A stretch of 64,000 nucleotides of DNA, taken from NCBI RefSeq assembly GCF_050948175.1, contig NC_135198.1, positions 8,321,001 through 8,385,000 on the forward strand, read 5' to 3'. A model generated the notes under the pieces. That model was not told the DNA's origin and made no database searches. It worked only from the letters and a program-made list of their open reading frames with translations. Below, in pieces: positions 29,101 to 42,100 of this stretch; the stretch's first letter is position 1, and each line of letters begins with the position of its first letter. Source of the DNA: Xylocopa sonorina (lineage: Eukaryota; Arthropoda; Insecta; Hymenoptera; Apidae). The position numbers and the translations under genes were made by a program.

Positions 29101-31208
29101 GTTCGACTTGATACTGCCGTCCGCGGACACGGAGATGCCGATTAAAACGGTCGTCGTGCAGTACAAGGAGGAGGGCGAGACATGGATGCAGGCTAAGAAC
29201 AGGACGTGGTCCAGTGGTGAGTATACGCAAGGGTGAGAAACTGTTGTCCCGACAGTGGTACCAGCTCGTCCAAACGTTACTCGTAGCTAAGTAAAATTTC
29301 TTCGCTGCTAGTGAATTCTGTTCAAATTGATACAACCTAGTTTTACCCTTTCCCAAGTGGTCGAACCGCTGCAATCGCGACACGTTATTGCCGCGATTAC
29401 ATTCGTAGATGGGAAGTCCGCGGAAACTCACACCGCCCCGTCGTTTCCAGATACGAACTACGTGCTCGAGGGTCTAAAACCGCAGACTCAGTACGAGTTC
29501 CGTTTCGCAGCTCGAAACGAAGTCGGCCTGGGCAACTGGGGCGCGCTCCACCGCCAGCTCACGCCTGGGAAGACCGTCCCGAACGAGCCAAAGATAATAG
29601 TGCCTAAAGAGACCGAGTACGATACCTCCACTTTCAACCATCAGTACGAACTGTCCTGGGTGGCGCCTGCGGAGAACGGCGAGCCGATCGACAAGTACGA
29701 GATCAAGTACTGTCAAACAAGACATACCTTCGGCGCGTGGGAGGTGGTCGAGGACAGTTGTCGAACGGAAACCGTCAGGTCCCAAGGGAGGATGAGGCAC
29801 TGGTTGAAGGATCTGGCTTCGGACACGTTCTACAACGTCGAATTGAAAGCTCACAACACGTTGGGTTTCAGTAAGCCTGGCTCCGCGAAGTTTAAGACAG
29901 CAAGGGGTAAGTTTCTGTTCTCATGATCAGTCTTCTGTTCTTTTGTTTCTTTTTCTTCTATCATCGTCTGTAAGTTTTTTTTTTTTTTTATTTATTTATT
30001 TCTATATCCTCGAAACGTGTCCGTTTCGTTTGCCGTCTCTTCATCTCACGACGTTTTCGTCGGTATTTTAATTAGTGCCCCTTTTATATCAAGTCGTAAT
30101 GTTTCTCTTTGAGATTGTTATATTATATATTTATGTGCACGAGGCTATTGCACCGATTGATATGTCGTTTTACTATAATTTTTTTTTCAATTTTTTTTGT
30201 TCTTTAACCCGACGAGAGAGACCGTTTACAATTATTCGCCTCTGTCTTTTTTTTTTTGTTCACTCAAGGAGGAGGGAAAAGGGTCATTGAGGAGGTAATT
30301 CCGATTGCGCGCGTCTCGCGGGCTCACTTTTACTTTTTTTCCTCGTAACGGTGATTCCCGTTGAAAGAAGTATTTGCCGCGTACCGTAGAAGCTTTTCCG
30401 TTCCGATCGATACGAACGAGAGAATTCCTCAGTTCCCTTGACCCTTGTAGAAAAGCGAATTAGATGAACTACTGTCCGGTAGCCATACGATATATGGGCA
30501 TCTTAGGCATATTAGATATTCTTCCCCCCTCCCATTTCTAACAAAAAAAAAAAACATATTCAGGACACAACAAACGATCCTTCTACAAGTCACTTTTTAT
30601 CATTCAGAATCTGCGGAGGGCAAAATGGACTACGATATAGATACTTCCGCTGGAGGTACTCGCAAGCTCGCCGTGACCGCCATTGCCACAGCAATAACGA
30701 TCCTATTCCTAACCATTTAAGTAAACCGATAATATTAAAAACAAACAAACAAACAAAAAAATAAAAATAAAAGTAACGAGAAAAGAAAACAGTGAAAAAA
30801 AAAGAGAAAACGAATAAAACAGAAAATCACGGAGAAGGCAAAAAAGAGAAAATAAACAAATAAATCATCGTCAGGAACGGTTGCTGTTCACGCTCTGATT
30901 TTTCCGTTTATATAGTGTATACACGTGTTTAGATGTGGTACATGCGAATACGAACGTAACTATGTTAATATATTATATATACCACACATGGAGAGTACAA
31001 CCAGGGACACAAAACACAATGGACAGAAAAGTTTAACAGAGAAACAGAATCGAGACAAGGCAAAAGGAACCACTAATCGTGTACACGTTTCTTGTTCGTC
31101 CAACTTTTCACTTTTACTACCCCCGTAAAGGGGCGACGGTTTTCTGTCGCGCGTCGTTCACCGTTACATCGCGACTAATATATACACCAAACACGTATAC
31201 ATACATGC

Positions 31209-31239
<31 letters not shown>

Positions 31240-34103
31240 CACATAAATATATACATATACGGTTAACGATTATTGTAAAGTGAGTCATTTTAGACCGGTG
31301 CAGAACATTCCGAGGCAGAGGCGTTAACGAATAAGCGAGGGAAGGGTTAAAAGAGGGACACGACCGCGATCCTCCGCGTCGCGGGACGATATATAGCGCG
31401 ATACCATTTTCACGGGACACTTGCTCGAATGCTCGCGCCGTTTTTGGCGAACGTACTGGGACGTCTTTGCATTTAGCTAAGGCTACGGTGTGCTGAAGCC
31501 TTTCGAGGATTCGCGCGCGATCTCGGACGATTAACTAAAGAAACAACGACCGAAACGGATATCCGTGTCATCAAAGAACTATGATTTTGTAAAAATTTAT
31601 TCGAAGGATATCGAGGAGTTACGAATTCATCCAATTCAATGTACCCGTTGGCAGAGATTGCTCTCAAAAACGTTTCCAACGGTTCCAAAAAATGTCCCCG
31701 TTCGGTCGCTGTATCTATCGATGCCAATTTTCGAATGCTGCCCCCGTGAATTATTAACAACGAAACTCTAGAATATAAATCGCGCGCGATCGTTAAAAGT
31801 TAATTGAAAAGTTCGCGGAACGAGGTCGACAGTGCATCGAAAATTCTGAGATATTCGCGTACATCCGTTTTCGGAACAAGACCCGTCGAATGTGAGTACT
31901 TCCAGTTCGAGCGGTTTATTGGTACGGCTGCCTCGCGATCGCTGATACGCCCCATGTACCTCTGCGCGCGTACCGTGGATCTGTTTTAGCGCTGCGGGGT
32001 GAGAATGGGGTTGCCACACTTTTCGAGTTAAATATAACGTGTCCAACCAAATTATTCGTTCTTCTAAATATACTTATAGCATTATAATTTTTCGAAACAC
32101 GAGTACGTTCGATATTGAAAATTGTCCAAATCAATCGAGGAACTATTCAGCTTTTGATTTTCAATTAGAACGAGTGACAACCCTAACCGTCGCGAGCTCG
32201 ATTCGTACTATGTTGAATTACCAGATGGTAAGTGTTAGCACGCGCGAGGTGCCGCTAACAACGAAGAACAAAAGAGGAAGGGTTATCGAACGGTCGACGA
32301 GTGTTCGCAGGGTGAAACGTACGATTTCTCGATCGTCGAAAGAGGGGAGCGCAAACCGGAAGGGTTAGCCCGTGTTATTCGATTGTGTTTAACGACGCGC
32401 CGAATTCGCCAGGGGTATTCTCTTGTTTCTCGCCACTTAGTAGAGTACAAATATTTTTGGAGCAAGATTTATCACGATTATCGCGGTTCGATTTGCAACG
32501 AAATTGTGACAAGGGAAAGGGGGACAACGATTAGGGATAGAGCGAGGAGAGCTTATACAAGTAGGGGTGGGATACATCGACGCAACTCTCGTCAACATTT
32601 CTCCACAGACACACGTAACACACGCACGCACGTTCGACGAGAAATATTCCGAATCGTCCGCGAAAAATCCGTTTTTGTCTGAACCACCGCTGTGTTTAAT
32701 ACAACCTGGCCTGTGTGTGGCTAACTATTTTTCTTTCTGTTTGTGGGTTTTTTTTTTTGATTCACCACCAAGTTTTCATCTATTTTTATTTCGGGAATGA
32801 ACATGTGCGAGGCGTTCTCACACGCGGACTACACGTTTAGAGCCAAAGAAGAGACACTTTGCAGATACTTAAACCACGCTTCGCGCGTTCCACGCGGAAC
32901 CAACCCCCTCACACCCCATTAGAGAACACGCGGGTACACCGTTGAACGACAGCACGATCGCCGTTAAAGACGATCGTGGCCGAACACACGAGTGATCCGC
33001 GACAATGAAACTAAAGGAACGATTAGAAATGCTAAACTAGACCCGAGGACATCCGCACGAAACGGGAAAACAGCACCTTTTTTTAACCATTATACTTTTA
33101 GATTGCGCCTAAAAGATTAGTTTTCTTAGCTGGGTTCATTTTCAGCCGATTGCATATACGATTTTTTCTCTCCTCTTGTGTATGATTAATACACTTTTAT
33201 TTTTACATGTTTTTTTTTATATATATATATATATTTTTTTTTCATCGTTTCTCTCTGGGAACATTGATTAACTTTCGCCAAGCCGTCGGACTTAGTCCTG
33301 CTTGATTAGCTCTTTGAACCATACGTGTTTAGTGCGCATGATGTGTGTTATGATTACGATGATTAATTATTATTAATATTATTATCATTATTTTCACCGT
33401 TGCTATTAGCGTTATTATGATTATTATGATTATTATTATTATTATTACTCTATTATTCACACGGCGTACATAACTGCTACGATTTACTATAACAACTATA
33501 CTATTAATTATTATTACATTACTACATCTATGATATTATTACTATCGTCATTAATTAGTTTACTGGTCACACGCCAATTTGTATACCGTGTGTATCGTCA
33601 TTACCATTAGTATTATCGTCACCATCGTCACGATTATCGGGCCGTCGTCACGAGCATTTTTCCTTGTTTGTATTTTTCGTTCGAGCAAAGAAAAGCAACG
33701 AGAGAAATGTAAAGGCAGGGAGAGAGAGAGAGAGTGAGTGAGAGAGAGATAGAGCGCGCGAGGGAGAAGGAAAGGCGAAAAAAGTACGAAGAAGAAGAAA
33801 AAGATGTGGTGCTCCTCGTAGGAGACGCACACGTACACACGTACACATTGGGCATCGGGGCTCGAAGTACACAGAAGACTCTGTCGCGTCTGAAATACAA
33901 ATGGCTCTTTACTGTCCACGGGGGCTATCGATCGCGACTCATCGTTCAACGAATGCGACAGGGTCGTCGAACCTCGATCCCTTGACGTTCGCTCACTTGC
34001 CTGGGTTCTTAGATGTTAGACAACGATCGCATGGCATGCGCTTGTATCGTTTCAGATATATATATTTTTTTCTATTTTATTCTTTTTCTAGTTCTGTTGG
34101 TTC

Positions 34104-34142
<39 letters not shown>

Positions 34143-36102
34143 TATTATTATTACTATTATTATTATTATTACTATTACTATTATTATTATTACTATTATT
34201 ACTATTATTATTATTATTACTATTATTATTGGTTTAATCTAATTAGTTTAGCGACGTTCGCCTCTGTTTTCGTTGGCGACACTCTCATTCCATCGAACAC
34301 ACCAACGTACCTTTGTACTCGTATCGAGGGATGCTGCGTGATCGGCGATTGTATGTAAATCGCATCAGAGTGTGCTTAGTTTTAAGAAGAATATTGTAAA
34401 GTCGAGCCTCTACGAGCGAACGTTCGAAAAGCGACAGTGACCATTATATCTTTCCTTTTCTCTTTTTACAAAGATTCCGTGGTACCATTTTTATTGCGTA
34501 TGTACCGACACGATGAATTCTTGGTGCACAACTCTGTCTGTACTTACCAATGGTCTTTTTTGTTTTTTTTATAAACTATACAATATTTATCGACAGGTGT
34601 TGATCGATCAACTTACGCACAATCGTTCGAACAGACGCACTTCTTTTCTACAGAATCTCCTTTTTGATACCTTCTGCGATCGCGTATTTCGATGTACTCG
34701 TAAGAGAAGGACCGTCTTCACGGGATCGTTTTAAATGCACAACTTTCACCCGCGCCTCGTCAACGCGAATAGAAACGAATATTCAAAAAGAACTGTCCAG
34801 CCCCTCATGAATCTCCGAGTAGCGCGAAGAAGTTTGTCTTCGCCAAGAATTCCTGAAAGGGTAGGCGTCGCGAGCAGTTACGTGACCTCACCCTCGACGC
34901 GTTTCCAGAGCCCATTGAAAATGATAATAACAAGCACCTGCACCAGAATCGCGTTCGTACGATCTATCACGTTTCCATGAATAGGAACGGGGCGAACGAG
35001 GAAGGGAGACAGTGGGACAGTCGGTGCCTGTCGGGATATCTCGCGGCTAGACGGGGATGAATGATATTATACGCGATTCAACTGTCGCGTGTCGAGCGTT
35101 CGCCATAGACACGCTTCTCTACGTGTTTTAGATTCATGCGAACGAACCGTGCGCACGTGGGTGGATAAAGACGCGTGTATGCCTGATCGCGTTTTTCCGA
35201 TCGATGAATACGAAGCTGGCCTAAGAATCTCGAGTGCCCGTGCCGGGACGAGCGACGCGAGCGTATTGTACATATAGACGCGAATGGATGGAGAATCTCA
35301 GACGTTCCCGACGTTCATCGAACGATGCAAGAAGAGACACTGTGGTTCCGAGGAGGACCGAGACTCGAACGAGAGGAGATGCGTCTTGAAATTCGGACTC
35401 CTTGGCGAAATAACAATCAGAGTGTCGATATTGGAGCATTCTTAAATATATTAAATTATTTTACGCCAATCTTTCACGCCAACGCCTGATATATCGTAAT
35501 CTAAAGAGAGCGTAGGATACTCTTGCGTTTGCAATTCATTCACACAGAATCGCATCTCTTTACCAACCGCACATCGAACTACAATCGCGAGTTAACACAA
35601 TTTCAGACCAAAATTCCCACGTGGAACCGACCATCGAATCGGACGCCAACAAAATAGCGAGTCCAATTTCCGGACCACGAAAAAATTACATTAAGCGTTC
35701 ATATACACGGAAAAGTTCACTCTAGCCGAGCGTTACGCTTTGGTCGATTCACGAAAAATCGAGGCGGACCAGACAATACCATTATCTCCGAATTTTCCTG
35801 AACCAACCAAAGCCTTGGCGCGACCGAGCGAATCTCGCGATACATTCGCCCGCGGCCGTTGCTCCGCTAATAATCACGGTTACGCGTAAACCAGCCTCCC
35901 AACACCCGCGTACCGCACCCGAAACTCAGACCTGGATTCGCTAAGAAACAGTGCGCGGTTAACGAACTGCCGGCGCTACCACTTCGCCGATCCTCTTCGA
36001 GCTTAAACGGGGGTGGGTTTCCGGGCCGCGAGAATGACGCGACGCGGTTTGGTATTCGCGTGTATATACGCGTACAAGTCAGGTTGACTGAATTCGAGCG
36101 AG

Positions 36103-36154
<52 letters not shown>

Positions 36155-39100
36155 CGTTTCGTTCTTGGCGGGCTGCCTTTGAACGGAGATCGCGAAGCGA
36201 GAAGCGTTGCCTGTCGGAGCGTGAAGCGCTTTCGCGGCGACGAGAGACAATGGGTCGCGCAGGGTTGGGAGGGAAACGAGCGGGAAAATCGTTTCCACGC
36301 TCCGAGTACCGCGGAAACCCTCGCCTTTTTGCGAATCGATCTATGAGGCTCGTTGAACGAGAGCCAACCGTGGGAGAGGGTACAGGCGGTTCTCTTAATT
36401 TGTAGCGCGGCGGACGCTGCGCCGCGAGGCTCCGTTAGAATTGGGATTCGATTCAACCGTGTCCTAATGTAATTTTGTCGAAGTTAAATCGCTTTGAGAG
36501 GAGACAGACTGGTAGTAAGAGAAAGAGAGACAGTGCGGGGGAGAATGAATGGTCGAGATTGCTCGGTCCGTGAGGATCTCCCTTTTTCCGAGGCGTCCGC
36601 GAGAACGCCGCACGAGAATTGCATCCCCCACGTCGGCTCGGGGGAGAGGTTCGCGTTACACGTGGCTCGTGGACCGCGTTCTGCTCGACAACGAGCTGTG
36701 CCTGTGCTCAGCCGAATTGTGTGAATCGTTCTGAAGGGCCCGTGGCTATGTAAACCGTAGACGGGGACAAATAGGCAAAGAGAGAGAGAGGGAGAGAAAA
36801 GATAATTCGTTGCTTTAGGATTGCTTTAGGACTCGCAACAAATACTGCGAGGGATTGCTGCCTTGATACAGCCGATTAAACGATCCACGATTAAACAGCC
36901 GAGGCATTCGTTCGTTTGTGCGACGGTCCCTGTGCATCGCGGTAGGAGAAAGCTCGTAGGAGACGACGGTGTTTGTTTAACTTGCCAGGCTCGCTCTCGC
37001 GTCGGACGTTTGCTTGCCTCTTGTTCTCGATGCCCGAGGCGTCGAGGCCCCTCGCGGAGATTGCTAGATAGAAGGCAGATTTCGTGATTAATCGCTGGAA
37101 CTCGGGATAATGGCTCGGCTGTAACGCAATTAAAACTCTCGAGGCTGGTCCCGCGGCCGGAACTTATAATAGAGCGCGCGCGCGCGCGCGACTCTGGCGA
37201 ACCGCGTCCTCTGCTCTCTTCGTCGATCCGACTCGCACCCTGCGAGAGAGCCTCTGTTCCGCTCTCGGCAGGCGGACGCGATTTTGCAACATAAAACGGA
37301 GTCCGGGCTGGGTTGGAAGATCGAGGGACCGGCGTCGACGAGATAATTTCGAGCGGAGGATGCAAATGGGGCTACCCGGCTGAAGAGTGGCGGCTCTGTG
37401 CGCGATCCTGAACGAAGAAACGAGCGTGCAGTCGGTCGAAAGTGTTGGCACAAAGGGCTGTTGTCGCCCTGTCGCGAAATTGTTTACGAATTCCCGCGGG
37501 ACACTCTTGGATCGCGAACGGTGGATGCTGCTCTTCGTTCCTCGAGTATCTGCAGGGGCCAACGTTCGTCTCGAGCCGTGACAGTTGCTCTTTCAGTAGT
37601 TGGCATCATTAACGAATTGCCTTCGTATAAAAATCGAAAATTCTACGAACATCCAACAGAACTTCGCAAAACTCGGAGCCCTTCAAAGTCTTTCGCGGTC
37701 AGAAACGAACTGCTCCTTCGTTAACTCGAAAGCGAAGGTAACATCTCTAATTATAATCCCACGGTGGCAATACTTTCGCGCGGTAATTCGTTCGTGGAAC
37801 TCTCATCTCGTTCCGTAACAGAGGCCCCGTTATAAATAGGCGACGCGTTACCGAACGGTGGCCAACGAGGCACCGCGATGAAGAACGCGAACGAGGGAAG
37901 GCCTGAGGAGAGCATAACTAGTCGCACGATATGAACAGCGGCGCGCAATGTCGAGAGCCGTGAATCTATTTTCGAGGACGGCACATGGCATTCCTAACTG
38001 TGCGCATCGCGAAGTCCAGATAACGCAATCGTGGACTTAAGTGCCGGACAAGTGCGGCTGCCTTCCTGGAAGAGGTTCTCGCTTGGATACTGGCTGGCTG
38101 TTATTTTAAAGAACCACGAGTTACCGACTTCCCCTCGCAATCTCCGCTAGGGTCGATCGCTGGATACCCGACGCTGCCGTTGCACGCGTGATTTTCCTGC
38201 GCGATAACAGGATTCGAGGTCGAAACGACAATTAGATTTCTATCTTCTCCCAGTTTCGACGGACGTTCGAACGAATGGGGCAGCCATCGCCGCAACTTCA
38301 TCTCGATCCATTCCCGTGCGCTCCGCGAGGCTCGTCGGGGTCTCGTCGATGCTGGAAATCCGTAGGAAATTGTACTTTCACCGGCACAAGTTTCGGGAAC
38401 GGTTAATAGACGCATAAAGCTTTCTCATTGTCCAGGAGAATTACTGTTCGCGTTCACATTCCACTCTCCCTCCCTCTCTTTGCCCGCGCGCGGCGAATCG
38501 GCAGGGTGAAAACGGACGGAATGGAAAAAGAGAAACCGCCGCGGAACGAGTATTAAAATGGACTGCCCGGGGGACGAAATTTTCCGTCGGTAATTTCTGG
38601 CACACGGAATTGTTCCTTGAAACGCGAAATTCGTTCGCGGTCTTCCGCCTCCGTTCCCGCGTCGTCGTTACCTTTTTTCGATTCTCTTTCTTCCCTCCCG
38701 CGTCCCGTTCGGCTCCATCGACGACGTTGCGTTTTCAATTCCCCGCCGACTGGTATATCGGAAATTTTTTTCTTTTCACCGCCAACATCTCGCTGCGGCC
38801 GTCGTGTAACAGCGCGCAACGATAACAGCACGCTCGGGATCCCCGTCGATCGCAGCGCTCGAGGAGGACCCGCGATTTCTTTCTTTTTCTCCCCTTTTAA
38901 TGGCGACTCGAACCGATCACGCGCGACGTTTATCTGAAACGTCCCTCGGCTTGTCGTCGCGTTTCGGTACGTGTCGGAGGATCGAATAAATGGACCCTAT
39001 ACGTACCGAGATACGTATCGCGAGACGCGTTAACCGTACTTTCGACGTGCGTTTCGCTGTCTTAATGTCCACTCTCGGTGGCAGTCCCGCGATCATTCTC

Positions 39101-42100
39101 GGAATCGCTCCAGAGGACCACACGCGGAACCAATCTACATTCCGGTATCGATTTTCGAATCAGTTCGGACATCAGTGTTGGGGTATTGATCGCACCGTTG
39201 CCTGAACAGACTGTGTCTTAATACAACGAGCCTGGATATCGATCTTACAGCAGTCACGAGAGTGTACGTTGAAATTAATCTCGATGCAGAGGTCTTTAAG
39301 GGTGGACAGAGCATGGGGATAACTGATTGTCGAGCGAAAGGGCGCGCGATCCATCGTTCGATCGAGAGGAGGAGATCGAGAAGGGGGTACGTTTCGCGAT
39401 AGGTCCAGCGGTTTCGAACGATTGTAACACTCGTCGGATATAAACTATAAATTGCGATCTGTATACTATATACACGTGTATATGTACAAACGTATATATA
39501 TATATATATAAATATTATATACATATGAAAGAAATCTAGAGAGGTAACGTGAAAGGTTACGATTCACACACACACACACACGTGCAAGGATTATGTGCTA
39601 GCCTAGTGCCTAATATACTATATAATATATATATACATTCGTATTTATGACGAGGGCGCAAACGTTACCGTTTCCCCTGTGGAAAAAAAAAACACTTGTT
39701 GTAAATATGAGTATGGAAATATATATGTGAGTGTTTAAGGAAATACCATGACAAATGAATCCGCCAGCGAGGAAGCCATCGTCAAGTTGTTCCCGCTCCC
39801 GTAAACGGTTACGAGCGTACGAGGACTCGGGCGAGAAATTGCAATGGTACACTTGCCAACGACGATGATAAAAAAAAAAAAAAAGCGAGATAACAAACCC
39901 AGCCGTGAACGTTCACGATACTGCCACGAGGCTTGACCCTTTAATGCGTTAATCGATCAGCTCCCAAGCTGAACAATAACGATACGTCGTGGGCTAGTTT
40001 TTACGCGGAAGAGATCGCGCACGAAAGTCCGTTTCTCTCTCGAGGTCCGAGAGGGAGGACAACGATAACGAGAGTATTAGCAACCACGCAAGACACTCGA
40101 GGGAAATAAAACCGTCTGATCGCTGAAGTTATTAAGTTGCCTCGCGGAAGCGGAAACGTGCGCCTTTAATGAGCTGTAACTTGCACACCGACTCGTAAAT
40201 CCCGGTCGAGTTCAATTCTACTGGCTAATTGGAATTCAAGCGCCGAACGATCCCTTTTTTTCCCCCCACTGGAAATCAGCGTTAATAACTCCTCGACTAT
40301 TACACAGTATCGAGCTGCGTGTTATTCTACGCGCGCATCGATCAAGCTCGGCGAACGTTTAATAACTCTCGAAGCCGCGCGATCAGGTTTAAATTTTAGC
40401 TCCTTAAAGGGCACGTTATCCACCTTCGTCTGGCTCTCGTCGAATGATTAACCGTTCCGAGAGCAGGCAGGATTAAGCGTAGTCGTCAAGAGTTGTTCCA
40501 GTTCGCAGGGACGAGACGCGAAGAACGAAACCGGCGAAGAGGAGGCGCGACCGTTCGAAGAACCGATCGATCGGCCGGAAGCGTTCGTTCGAACAGCCCG
40601 CTCATTCATCGATACCCATCGGAGAATACATATTGCCTGCGCAAAACGGAGAGTCGAAGACGGTGCACAACCGTAAATTGAATCATCCGCTTCGGTGATC
40701 AGACCGCGGCGACGCGTAACAGCATTAAAGGGTTTAAGGCCCAGGAGAGGAGAATCCTCGAGCGAAAGAGGAAGAGAGTGAGAGAGGGAGAGAGAGAGAG
40801 AGAGAAAGAAAGAGAAAAAGAGAGCTGGCAGAGCAATTTGAGGTGGTTTCTTTCCTGGCCGTCTCGTTCATTTTCCGCTCACCTGTTTATAACGGAGGAA
40901 GAGTAGAGAAACGGAACTGAGAGGCGAAGGGGGAGAGAAAGAGAATACGAGAACGCAAAAGAGACGGTAAATATGGTGAAGCACATCAGAAGAGTTAAAC
41001 GGACGGGCGTAATGTGTATCATACATCTGTTAAGTATTTACATATATATCGTAGTAGTCCCTCTCTGTTGACTTTTTGAAGCCAAAAAAGCGCGAGTGAG
41101 AGAGAGAGAGAAAGAGCGAAAGAGCGTGCGCGCGAGTAACAGGCACTCAGTGGAGAAAAAAAAAAAAAAAAAAAAGAAATGGCTTTCTGTGTGTGGAGGT
41201 AGCACAATTAGATTTAGTGACGCGTAGAGACTAACATCGGGAGAGAAAGGGTAGCGAATGAGCTTTCTTCCCCCTTCCTTGAGCTTTCTCAGCACCCACG
41301 TCTGTTGCGCCCGACAGAAGGGACCTGACAGCACCCTTTTGTCGCTCTTACGTTACGCTATGTTTTCGCGCTTGGTAATCACACGCGTATCTTTTCGCGC
41401 ACTCGCTTCTTTTTTACCTTTTTCCACTTTCGTTCACCTTCTACCGTTTTCGTTCATCACCGTTAGCTTTCTCGGACTGTGCAACCACGCTTCCTTATTT
41501 TCTCGCTTCTTCGACGACGATCATTGTTTCATTGGTACACACATATATTTATAAAACCGTATGTACGTTTGTTCGCTTTGGTTTGGTTTGTGGTATTCTT
41601 CCCACCCCACCACCCGCCCCCTTTTTATTACTTTTACTTTCGTTTTTTCGTTCCTTTACGTGTCTACGCTTTTGATGAAAACGGATTTTTGGCACCTCCC
41701 CAGTACCCCCCCGCCGATCTTTTTTCTTTTCAGGAGACTAAAATTAATCGTTCGCGTTAACGTGTTTGGTGATGCGTCCGGTTCGCTGTCGCGTAATTGG
41801 CTGGAAACTACCGTTCGGGTGGCGGCTATGATCCTCGACTTTTATTGCCACGGGGATACTTGTAATCGGTTCGTCGGGACCCGGGAGTACCGTAAAACGT
41901 AATGGAGGTTTTTGCCGCGAGAGAAACGAGGTTTCGAGAGTTTCTTGCCACGTGGAACTTCGGAGACGTATAAAGTTTAACTTCAGATTTAAGGCTTTCG
42001 CGGCCCACTATCCGCGCAAAAACTCGTGTACGCTTTCCACTAATAATCGAACAGCATCGAAGAAACACGGGGCAAGAAGCTCTCAGAATTTCAATGAAGT

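Noticed and set aside
29408..29450. Alternative upstream acceptor for Fas2 exon 6 (TTCGTAG)
   Set aside because: In frame, but it would insert 14 residues in a conserved FN3 strand; the downstream acceptor matches Drosophila spacing exactly.
34013..34242. Poly-leucine and poly-isoleucine frames
   Set aside because: Translation of an ATT microsatellite.
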